64,000 nucleotides of DNA from Turnera subulata (lineage: Eukaryota > Streptophyta > Magnoliopsida > Malpighiales > Passifloraceae), in the NCBI GenBank assembly GCA_028386065.3, contig JAKUCV010001081.1, positions 67,804 through 131,803 on the forward strand, given 5' to 3'. The translations under genes were made by a program, and so were the position numbers. The notes under the pieces were generated by a model. It worked only from the letters and a program-made list of their open reading frames with translations. It made no database searches and was not told where the DNA came from. This document shows positions 55,056-64,000 of the stretch, one piece after another. Each line of letters starts with the position of its first letter. Position 1 is the stretch's first letter.

Positions 55056-55465
55056 AACAAATAAAAATAATAAAATATTTATGTTTAAGCATGTGTATTA
55101 TTTCTTTATGAATGTTTAATGATAGAAAATGTTCCTTCACTTGATCTATTATGCTTGATGCAAAAAAGAAGCCATCTTGTGCTCTTGGATTTTAACATTT
55201 GGATATAAACCTGCTTCCAAAAAAAAATTACTTCATGCAAAATTAATTTGCTTCTAAGCTCTTTTTCAACCAAGGGAAAATGGGATGCTCAAGATTCTTC
55301 TACCATTACCCAAGAATGATATGTAATGTGCATCAATTAATTAAGTAAGCATTAAGAGCACTATTGAAAGTATACTAGAAGGGATAGAATGATTTTAACC
55401 AAAAGATGAGTATTTTCAACATTACCACTTATCCTTGCATTTCTACAAGGATCAATCAAGAATTT

Positions 55466-57307
55466 GGATGCTTCTATGATCAAGTGCTTGGAGCATCCGC
55501 TCTCAAGGTACCAAAGTACACTTGATGCCTTCAAGCATACCTACAAAACAATTCAATGGGTTTTTGGTACCCAAATCTTCTTGGGTCCTTGAGTGTTAGG
55601 AGCATAACGTTAATGAGCTTCTTCTTGCACCCAATGCCTATGCCTAGTAAAGCAAACAGGAGCAATGTGTCCTATTCTATTGCAATAATGGCAAATAACA
55701 TTTGGGTTGTGCATCCATCTAGGTTGGTAATAGTTACTATGTTGCCTATGTTTGTGCACTTTACTCACCTTGTTTTCCTTAGATTGAACCTTAGGTTTCC
55801 TAGGCTTAGTCTCATTTTTTTTCTTCTTAGGCCCATTTTTGAGTCCTACTCCATGTTTGGTTGATTGCAAATTACCCAAGAGAGAATTTAGGTTCTTTTG
55901 AGGGGTATTAAACTTCTTTAAAGTTGTTTCAAGTTTTTCAACTTGTTCCCTTAAAGATATGCATGATGAACACTCCTTAGTTTTTGTTTCAAGATCTCCA
56001 ACTTGTTCCTTTAGTGATTTACATGATGCACATTCCTTAATTGGACTTTCCGGTTCATCAACACTTTTCTTTTCCTAGAGTTTATTCTCTTTTTTAAGCT
56101 TTACATTTTCTTTAGACAATTTTTCCACATTATTTTCTAAAGTTGTAATTTGTTTCTTTAAACCCTTATTAACTTTAGAAGCAGAAATGTATTCACTATA
56201 AAGCTCATCAAATGCATTTTGCAATTCTTCATGTGTAAAATCTTCACTTAGAGAAGTGGTACTTACCTCTTCCGGTTCTTCTTCCTTTGCCATGAGACAT
56301 AGGTTGGCCATCTCTTCTTCATCGCTATCGAATGATTCATCGCCGGAATCGCCTCCCCAAGAAATGTATGCCCTTTGCTTCTTGTAGGCCTTCTTTTCTT
56401 TTCCCTCCTTTGCCTTGGGGCACTTAGGCTTGATGTGCCTAACCTCTCCACATCCATAGCACTTGGGTGGACCGGACATCTTTCTTCCTTTCTTTTCAAA
56501 TTCCTTCTTCATGAATTTGTGGAATTTACGGATGACAAGTCCGAGTTCTTGATCGTCATCGCTAGAGTCCAATTCAGAGAGCTCTTGTGTCTTGGAGGTG
56601 GAAGCTTTGAGAGCTATGTTCTTCTTCTTTGGTTCCTGCAAAGAGGGTTTAAGAATAGTAGTTTCATAGGTTAGAAGATTACCTCTAAGACTGTCAATGG
56701 TTGTGTTCAAAGTCCCGATGTTTTCATAGATTGTGTCGGCTTTAGAACGCCATTCGGGAGTAAGGCATCTAAGGACTTTTCTGACCAAGTCCTTGTCGGA
56801 GTAGACCTTCTTAAGAGCATGAAGGTTATTTACGATTTTAGAAAATCGTTCGAACATCTCCTCTATTCCCTCGTTCTCCTTTATTCGAAGGAGTCCGTAA
56901 TCTGCAGTGAGGGAGTCGATTTTGGCCCCTCGAACTTGATCGGTTCCTTCGTAGGTGACCTCCAGCTTATCCCACATTTCTTTTGCGGTTGTGCAGCAAG
57001 AGATTTTCCGGTAATTATCGGGGTTGACTGCACAATAGAGCATGTTGATTGATTTGGCGTTGTTTTTAACCATCGTAATGTCTGCAGCGTTATACTCCTC
57101 CTCCGTCTTTGGCACTATGGTTTCATCAACTTTCTTCGTCGGAATTTGCTCTCCGATCTTCATGATTTGCCAAAAAGCATAGTTGTTGGATTGGAGGAAG
57201 ATTCTCTTCCTCTCCTCGCAGTAGCTGTAGTTGGTGCCGTCAAAGAGCGGTGGACGAGTGGTTGATTGTCCTTTGAAGAGTCCTGCATAGTTACTTGAAG
57301 AAGCCAC
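55466..57307 (-). pseudogene. Ty1/copia gag with truncated protease, LARD-2
   Basis: Begins MASSSNYAGLFKGQSTTRP. A 410-codon open stretch contains the UBN2-type capsid (PLFDGTNYSYCEERKRIFL, AKEMWDKLEVTYEGTDQVR, LRIKENEGIEEMFERFSK, KVLRCLTPEWRSKADTIYE), zinc knuckle CYGCGEVRHIKPKC, an acidic segment and a coiled coil. After one stop near 56075 it continues through ECASCKSLKEQV and ECSSCISLREQV repeats, a Lys-rich region, the second knuckle CHYCNRIGHIAPVC, GPKKIWVPK and the protease block WYLESGCSKHLI (55513-55478; catalytic Asp to Glu). Similarity to pol stops there, at the same point as in LARD-1. Confidence 0.9.
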
Positions 57308-57347
57308 GGAAAGTTTCTCTTAAACGGTTAAGTCTTTCAAAGAGTTA

Positions 57348-57361
57348 GGCTCCGGTACCAA
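57348..57361 (-). other. LARD-2 primer binding site
   Basis: The minus strand reads TTGGTACCGGAGCC one base inside the LTR, Met-type. Confidence 0.8.
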
Positions 57362-57362
57362 T

Positions 57363-58891
57363 TGTTAGAATAGGTGCCCTACGCTAGAGGGGGGTGAATA
57401 GCGTTTTTTGGACAAAATAAAAAACTTGGAGGAAATAATTGCGGAATTGAAAGAATGAAGTCGAATTTTATACCGGTTCACACACACAACTTGTGTGGCT
57501 AATCCAGTCCTCTGAGAGACTCTCTCAAAGATTTCACTATCTAGGTTAAGCTTCCAGGTGCTTAAGAAACCGTATACAATCCTAGAGTCCGAGTCACACG
57601 AAACTCTACCTGCTTGAAGATACCTCACTTCAAGACTTCTCTCAAGAAAGAAATCACTCTTCCTATGAGTTGCTACATGGGAACAATCCTCCCTTAAGGT
57701 GTATGAACAACACTTTAAAAACACTCAAACAAAAGCTCTCTCAAACAGTGGATATGAGTAACAAGTAAAGCTCTATAAAGGCAACTCTCAATTCTCAAGA
57801 ATATTGGCTCATAAAAATGTGTATGAATGTATAACAATGAATGCTTAAAATGTAGAGAGTTGATTGTTATTAATTAGAGATGTAAATCCTCTATTTATAT
57901 GTCTCAAAACATGTATGATCGTTATGGAATCAATCCAAAACACCTTTAGACAAAATAACATGGGGAGTTGAAAAAGGTGTCTGTTCACAACGGCACAACA
58001 TCGATGTTTAAACATAGAACATCTTTGTTTGGCCAGTAAATTTGAATTATTGGACAAACGGTCATGAGAACATCGATGTTTACCAAAGGGAACATCGATT
58101 TTTTGCCAGTAAATATGAATTATTGAGTCCAACAGTCACTAGAACATCGATGTTTACCAAAGGGAACATCGATTTTTTGCCAGTAAATATGAATTATTGA
58201 GTCCAACAGTCACTAGAACATCGATGTTTACTCAATGAACATCGATGTCCATTTGGTTCGGCAAAATTATTTTAAAGCTGATGATCATGGGAACATCGAT
58301 GTTTACTTCAAAAACATCAATGTTCATTTGGTTCTGTGAAATCATTTTGAAAGCATCATCATGGAACATCGATGTTTACTTGAAGAACATCGATGTTCAT
58401 TTGGTTCTGTGAAAATCTATTTAAAGGCATCAAATGATGGAACATCGATGTCTCAAAATTAGACATCGATGTTTTGCTGTTGCAAAACATTTTTGAAGTG
58501 CAACGGTCATGAGAACATCGATGTTTGGGATGCCAACATCGATGTTCTGAGCTACTGCCTGTTTTTGAAAGATTGTTTGAAGGCACTAAAACCAAAAAAC
58601 GATGTTCATTGCTCTAAATCGCATTTCATGATTGAAAGGATGCTATTGAATGCATGAGTAAAATTGATTTTGTTTTGGGTTAATGTCTTAGAAAAATTGA
58701 GTGTTTAACCTTTGTACAATTTTGAGTTGCTAACTCTTCTTTCTTGTTACTTCAATTCTTGTGCTCTTTTCTCTTTAGACCTTTGCTCTTTGATTGATTT
58801 CTTTTTGCTTCAAGGTTGCCATCAATTGAGTCATGCTTGGTTTGTCAATATCAAAAGCCTAAAATGAGACAAGGAGGCATGAGTTCTAACA
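57363..58891 (-). repeat. LARD-2 right LTR (5' LTR) with its palindrome array
   Basis: 1529 bp; array at 57997-58546. It carries a 74-bp tandem duplication (58069-58142 and 58143-58216), each unit being one palindrome pair plus its downstream spacer. The left LTR has only one unit. Followed by the TSD CTTGA. Confidence 0.92.
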
Positions 58892-59591
58892 CTTGAAAGG
58901 CTTAGCTAGTGACTTGTGCATTAAGGACAATGCACTGAGGTATTTACACAGACTTTTGGCACACTTTTTCTTTGGAATTACTAAAGATGCACACAAGGTG
59001 CAATGTGATGAGCTTTTTGTACTCTATCGCATGGTACACGGGTACAAACTCAATGGAGGACTTTGGTTGCTGTAGAATTTTTCTCATATTTGGAAAGGAG
59101 AAGGCGAGATAGCATGTGGAGGGCTGATCACTCATATCTCAAAATTTTTTGGAATTAACCTCGATCCCTACACTTTGACCCCTTCTAACCCCGCACTTGA
59201 GACCGTGCATAAGCATGTTGCCGCAGTCATGGCCCTAGAAATCCATGAACCCATTGATCCTTATCCTTTTAGTGATGAAGAAAAGGTTGATGAGGAATGC
59301 TTCTATGATAGCACACAACCGATCCACCGTAAGCCACCATCGTCTACATCATCCGTGGTGTCCGATTCCTCCAACATCTTCGACTTTCTCATGAGATGGG
59401 AAGCTCAAGTCGATGGCATCGCCAATCTCAGCAAGACCACCGGCGAATTACTCTCTCAAATGGATAAGTTGGTTGACATTATTGATAAGTTAGGGAGAGT
59501 CATGTGCAGTAAATTGGATGACCAAGAGAAGACCATTGTGCAACTTAGGAAGAAGCTAGAGAACACAGAGAACAAACTTGCCAAGGAGTAG
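58892..59591 (+). pseudogene. Athila ORF1-like protein, C-terminal part
   Basis: Continues the ORF at 48896 after LARD-2: KGLASDLCIKDNALRYLHRL, LAHFFFGITKDAHKVQCDEL, LYRMVHGYKLNGGLWLL, stop (59072), ISKFFGINLDPYTLTPSNP, then an acidic, Ser-rich linker and a C-terminal coiled coil ending in LRKKLENTENKLAKE. The last 138 codons are open. The protein's role in Athila is unknown; its place resembles env genes. Confidence 0.75.
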
Positions 59592-60409
59592 TTTCATGCA
59601 TCATCCTTCTATATGTTGTATTTTTATTGCTTTATGTCTTTACTTTTATAGGATGCAGTCAATGCTAGTCATCCTCGTGGCTGTTTAAATTTCATGTCAA
59701 ATGTGTTCAATTTTGGTGTCATGAACACCTAGTGGCAATGCAATTTCGATTTCTCTATCTCTCTTATGGTTGATTCTTACTTTCTCTCTTGGATTATCTT
59801 TTTTTATGTGCTATGTTTCAATCTAAGTTTGAGGAGAGTGCCTCTCCTATGTGCCTATCTTTTTATCCTTTGTTTCTTTTCTTTCTTGGCCAATGAGGAC
59901 ATTGTTTGATTTAAGTTTGAGGGGGGGGGAACAATTTTTTTTGCAATTTGTTTGTCTTTGTTGTGTTTGTGTCAATAAAAAGCATGTTTTTGACTTTAAT
60001 ATATTGAGTATGCATATTTTTTATTCTAGATTACTTAGTAAAAAGCCATTACCTTTTTCAATATTTATTTTCAAAACCGTTTTCAACTTTTGTTTTCAAA
60101 TTGTTTTCAAAATTATTTTTTATTTTTTTAAAATCTTTTTCAAAAAAAAATCGACAAAAAAAAAGAAAAAAATTCGAAAATTCCAAAAAGTTTTTTTTTT
60201 TTTGTTTTTCAAATTGTTTTCAAACCCACCATTCTATGATCAAGATGATTTTTGTTGATGGATAACCAAGAGAGTCACTTTGAGTTTTTGGAATCTTTTT
60301 CTTTTAGATGCAAGAAGTTTGATTTTTGATTGATCTTGTGTTCATGCTTAGTTATGATGAATTCATGCAAGTTCTAGCATTCTTTGCCTAGCATTTTTTG
60401 ACACCCTAT
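59592..60409 (+). other. 3' untranslated region of the Athila element with PPT-like G-run
   Basis: T-rich and non-coding. Contains tttgaggggggggga at about 59925-59940, like the G-rich tracts upstream of Athila 3' LTRs, and A/T homopolymer stretches at 60050-60230. The 3' LTR itself is not reached. Confidence 0.5.
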
Positions 60410-60419
60410 GTTTTGTTTT

Positions 60420-60675
60420 GGAATAAAGTGTTTTTTCATCCTTGTATTTGACCTCAAAGTTGGAAGTCATCCCTCTATTAGATTTTGGCTTGTTTTCATC
60501 CCTCTATTTATAAATTTTGTCTTATTTTCATCCCTGTGTTCGCCTTTTTGGCCTATTTAGAGGGATGAAAATAAGCCAAAACCCATGGACAGAGAGATGA
60601 AAACAGACCAAAACCAATACAAGGATGACTTTCAACTTTATGGTCTAACAAAAGGATGAAAAAAGGCTTTAATCC
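60420..60675. mobile_element. Foldback MITE, Mutator-like (10-bp TSD)
   Basis: 256 bp with long imperfect terminal inverted repeats (about 120 bp each: ggaataaagtgttttttcat at the left, ggattaaagccttttttcat read inward from the right), almost no unique centre and no coding sequence. Flanked by the perfect 10-bp direct repeat GTTTTGTTTT (60410-60419 and 60676-60685). TSD size and long TIRs fit a Mutator-derived MITE, although the low-complexity TSD weakens the case. Confidence 0.75.
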
Positions 60676-60728
60676 GTTTTGTTTTTCAAAATTTTTGACG
60701 TTAACATATATGTCCTAGAACAAGTTTT

Positions 60729-61971
60729 TGTTAGCCCGAATAGGCCTGAGAGGGGAAGGGGGGGAAGGGGGGGGGTGGGGAATCAGGCTACCTTTCAATC
60801 GAGGTTGGTTTCTGAGTTGGTTTCTATGGAATCACTTGGTTTCTGAGGAACCAAGTGGTTTCTTTATGAACCACAAACACACAGAACTAATCAGTGTGAA
60901 ATGCACAAAGGTAGAGAGAATAAAAGAGAGAAAGGTTGACACAGTGATTTATAGTGGTTCCCCCTCACCAGGTGCTTCCACTACCTAAAGGCCCTTCCTT
61001 TAGGATTTTAGAAACTCTCACTATCTTAGGCTTTTGCGGGATCAACCTTAACCGATTACAGAAACCAAGCTTTTGCAGGCTAAGCTCAAACCTTTACACA
61101 CACAGCTTTTGCAGGCTAAGCCCTAACCTTTACAAGTTTTTCCCAGGCTAAACTCTAACCTTTATTCAAATCAAAAACCCTGATTTGAGGAACCAGCAAT
61201 ACTACACTAGTCTTGCCTAAACACTCTACCCATTGTAAGGACTTGGAGAATAAGATTAAGCACAAATTCAAAGCTCTCAAGAACAGCAAGAACACAACAG
61301 GTATAAGCTGAAGAATCAACTCAATAGCACATTTTCAAATGGCTGGGTTAAGGAAGAAAAATATGCAATGGCCTTCCTTATATAGTGCATGAGTTGGTGG
61401 GGGTAGGTGAGATATTTTTCTCTTCCTTCAACGGCAACAATCTCCCATGAAGCTCCAGATCAGACCTTGATGCTCTGCAGGATGCTGCTGCTTCATTTTG
61501 AGGAAGTCCACTCTCCATTTGCCTCCATTATACAAAGACTTTCCATTTTTGGCAATTCGGACAACAAAGTTGGACCACATGGTCCCCTTCACATAATTGA
61601 TCAAAGAGAGGTGAGAGACAAGGGTTGAAGACTTCTAAATAGTGTTGGACCATTTTCTCTGCCCGTTGAAGTAGTTGGGAGTTGGCTCAATTGCTGTATG
61701 GACCATTGGGACCACTTGGCCACTTGCAGCTGGGACCACGACGTTGACAGTCAGGTGTGGTTTCTTCTGAAACCAAGCCGTCTGGTTTTTGGATAGAACC
61801 AAGGTGAAAACCATACTTGAAACCACGCTGCAATAAGACTCAACACAAGTATATATGGCGAACTTCTAATCCAGTTTGTTAGTCATCAAAATCATAATAT
61901 ATCAACACACTAAACATGGTTAATTTTAAATTAACATTAATTAGAGTATTAGACCCATATTTAGGCTAACA
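60729..61971 (-). repeat. LARD-4 left LTR (3' LTR)
   Basis: 1243 bp. G-run near the outer end (gagaggggaaggggggg) in the place of gagggggggtgaat of the other LTRs. Contains short direct repeats caagcttttgcaggctaagc and cagcttttgcaggctaagc (61065-61120). Confidence 0.85.
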
Positions 61972-61985
61972 ATCTCCCCCTTTTT
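61972..61985 (-). other. LARD-4 polypurine tract
   Basis: The minus strand reads AAAAAGGGGGAGAT adjacent to the LTR. Confidence 0.85.
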
Positions 61986-62526
61986 GATGATGATAAATAT
62001 TGCGTTGATCTCTGCAAAAGCCAGGGTTAGTAACAAAATAATACATCATGTAAGCATACTCCCCCTGCATTTATACTCCCCCAATAACAAATATTTTTGT
62101 GCATTAAGCACCATTGAATTATTCAACTTAGCCAAAAACCTCCCACTGCTTATAACACCAATCATCTAGCATATATTGACAGTAGCAGAGTAGCGCAATC
62201 ATAATAATCAACAATAATTATTCATAATGTATGCTTAACAGTGTTGGATTCCAGATTCCAACCAACCAACAATTTTCTCCCCCTTTTGGCATCAGCAAAA
62301 TATAAGAAGGATAAAGGGTAGAAATAGTAGACATATTATAAGAAAAGAAACATAAACATATTATTCAAATATCGAACATCCGAACTGAAATTAAAGACGT
62401 TGTGCAGAAAGGAAACACAAAAAACCAACATAAAAACCAACATAAGAACCATATTAAGAACCATAATATAAACCATGAAGAACACAAAATGCAATGCATG
62501 TCCTTGGGGCATCAGCAGTTGAGGCA

Positions 62527-63994
62527 TCACTCATCATCAGTATCAGACTCAGGATAAGATGCAGTAATTTTATCCAGAGCTTCCATCACAGTAGCCTCAA
62601 AGTCAGTCATCTGATCCTTCAGATCATCTAGCAAACTTTCAACCGCAGCCACACGAGCACGAAGATCATCATTCTGAATAGCCTTCCCTTTTGGTTTCTT
62701 GGTCACGGAGTAATTCCCTTCTGCATCAGGCTTAATAGACATCTTGGACAGAGTGAGACTGCTGATAATCACAGGACTGATAGGTTCAGGACCATCTGTG
62801 GGAATCGAAGAGAATTTTCGAGCCAAGAGAGTGATCAAACCTCCAAAACATGGAACCTTGCAAGTGGCCAGATGTTGAAGAATTAGAGTTCCATAGCAGA
62901 TGGGTGTCTACTTGATAATGCAGGCCAAAGTCCACTGGATCACTCAGCATCATCGTGGTTTTATGGTGTGGTCTCGGTAAAACCAAACGAGTCAGCATGT
63001 ACATCAACACGCGATGCACTAGAACCAAATCCTTGTACTTCCCTCTCTGATAAGATCTACCAAAGAGCATCTTGTTTCCCTCAACATCTGTAGGAGTGCC
63101 CTTATGATGCTTCTCATTGTCATACACAACTTGAATTTTGTCGGCCTTCAACTTAAGGATCACAACAATGTCCTTGGCAGTAATGGTAACAGTCTTCCCA
63201 TTAAGACGGGTGGTAATGGATGCAGTGGCACCAGCAGCAATAGTGGTCGATTTCAGATACTTAAAAAATTCATTAACCATTGGTTCGTATGCTTTGGCCT
63301 TCTTAGTAGTATCTAGCAGTTCAGTTCCTTCACGTAATGCTTTGGAGTAGGCTTCTTCTTCTTCTCTAGAGGGTGTTCAGATGAGGCTTTCTGGAGGAGC
63401 ATGGCCTTTGATGATAAAATCTGAAATCATATCTCCAAATTCCTCTCTTTTTTTTTCACGAAATATTTTGGGATCATGACCAGGTGGAATTACTATGTGC
63501 TTAACAAAGTTATCAATCATTGATGTGACCATACTGGGGGTAAGCACAGGAGGATCTTCTATAAGTATGGTGGTTGTGCTAGCACTAGGTTTATCAATGG
63601 TGGTGTGTGGGATGGTCTTCTCACTATCTTCAGGTGTAGGAACGCGATAACTAATGGGATCTGGACATAAGAGGTCAGTTTGAGGTGTATTACCAGTGAG
63701 AGGTGTTTTGAGCCATGAGGGTGCAGAAGACCCTTCAGGAACAGTACTTTTCTCTATGGTTGGCCAAGGTTCTCGATCAAGGCAAACTTTTGCAGACCCC
63801 TTCTGAATTTCCTGCTTTTCCATGCCTCCTTGAACATCACTGATTCTTCAGCCTTTGTAGCAGCACATGGAGTGGTAGTGAGCACCTCCATCTCCTTTTG
63901 TTCATGCTCCTTCTTGAGGTGTGCCAGTTTGGCAGCCTCAATCTCTTCTCGATTTTGTGGCTTAGGTTTGGTAGAAGAGGTTTGTTTAGAAACA
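62527..63994 (-). pseudogene. ORF-C-type 'putative plant transposon protein', frameshifted
   Basis: Right to left: a charged N-terminus (SSTKPKPQNREEIEAAKLAH), a Pro/Thr/Ser-rich linker (63823-63377) with FVKHIVIPPGHDPKIF and EEFGDMISDFIIKGHAPPES, stop, EEEEAYSKALREGTELLDTT, then the conserved domain MVNEFFKYLKS, TTRLNGKTVTITAKDIVVIL, LVLVHRVLMYMLTRLVLPRP and LSDPVDFGLHYQ. A frameshift near 62870 leads to LITLLARKFSSIP and a coiled coil ending YPESDTDDE. Same protein family as ORF-C of LARD-2; function unknown. Confidence 0.7.
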
Positions 63995-64000
63995 TGCTTC

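Larger units (their letters stand above)
49375..58891 (-). mobile_element. LARD-2: non-autonomous Ty1/copia-type element with ORF-A, ORF-B and ORF-C
   Basis: 9.5 kb with TSD CTTGA (49370-49374 and 58892-58896). LTRs of 1463 and 1529 bp start TGTTAGAATAGG and end GTTCTAACA. Minus-strand order: PBS 57348-57361, gag 57307 to protease remnant 55466, then ORF-C (52335-51095) and PPT 50838-50851. On the plus strand lie ORF-A (53317) and ORF-B (54372). No integrase or RT. A palindrome cluster lies at 52523-52981. The same basic plan as LARD-1, but less deleted. Confidence 0.93.
60729..64000 (-). mobile_element. LARD-4: non-autonomous copia-type element, continues beyond the window
   Basis: Left LTR 60729-61971 starts TGTTAGCCCG and ends GGCTAACA, then a PPT, then an ORF-C-type gene on the minus strand. 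The PPT and the conserved second purine tract (62277-62290) match LARD-1 and LARD-2. No AACATCGATGTT sites were seen in its LTR. Right end, gag and TSD lie outside. Confidence 0.8.

Overview
This is repeat-packed plant nuclear DNA, most likely pericentromeric or otherwise heterochromatic DNA of a eudicot. I see no host gene. Almost every base can be assigned to LTR retrotransposons nested in one another. Lineage calls rest on primer-binding sites (PBS): initiator-Met-tRNA type TGGTAnCGGAGC for the copia and Tekay elements, TGGCGACTCCACTGGGGA for the Tat/Ogre type, and TGGCGCCGTTGCCGGGGG for Athila. Gag, zinc-knuckle, protease, integrase and RT motifs and target-site duplications (TSDs) support them. 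One 557-bp run of N marks a draft assembly. The species cannot be named from this window.

Layout. 1-3760 is a minus-strand Tat-type element (gag, PBS, LTR). 3761-16819 is a 2.8-kb tandem duplication of a plus-strand Tat-type element. Its first copy is split by LARD-1 (5409-12797, TSD GCCAT) and its second copy preserves the empty site. 16820-19625 holds that element's 3' untranslated tandem repeats and a longer LTR. 20100-41560 is one minus-strand Ty1/copia element ('copia X') interrupted twice: by a Tekay-type gypsy derivative with an odd chimeric tail (20835-31007, TSD TTGGT) and by a complete but dead copia ('copia Y', 31506-39578, TSD ATCTG). 41561 to beyond 60 kb is an Athila-type element. 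It is interrupted by LARD-2 (49375-58891, TSD CTTGA), a 256-bp Mutator-like MITE (60420-60675, TSD GTTTTGTTTT) and LARD-4, which runs off the right edge (60729 onward).

Two features stand out. (1) LARD-1, LARD-2 and a third family beside the N gap carry arrays of the 12-bp perfect palindrome AACATCGATGTT. These are almost always paired, with an 8-10 bp (usually 9 bp) non-conserved spacer, so centres lie about 21 bp apart. Up to 22 sites sit in one LTR. (2) The internal regions of the copia-type LARDs and of the unrelated Tekay-type element carry the same accessory genes, antisense to gag, each with its own TATA box. ORF-A (125-127 aa) is basic in the middle with a helical C-terminus. ORF-B is exactly 227 codons in all three copies: a novel N-terminal domain fused to the start of a LINE-type endonuclease (WNCRG...LLTET...SGG). 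ORF-B differences are concentrated at silent positions, so it evolved as a protein-coding gene although two copies now carry a stop.

How the pieces work together. The autonomous-type elements (copia X, copia Y, Athila) are dead: stops and frameshifts throughout, an FMDE box in the Athila RT and no recognisable Athila integrase. The LARDs keep LTRs, PBS, polypurine tract and gag (two of them up to the protease active site) and have replaced pol with other genes. They must have moved using pol supplied in trans. All statements come from reading the sequence; no database search was possible.
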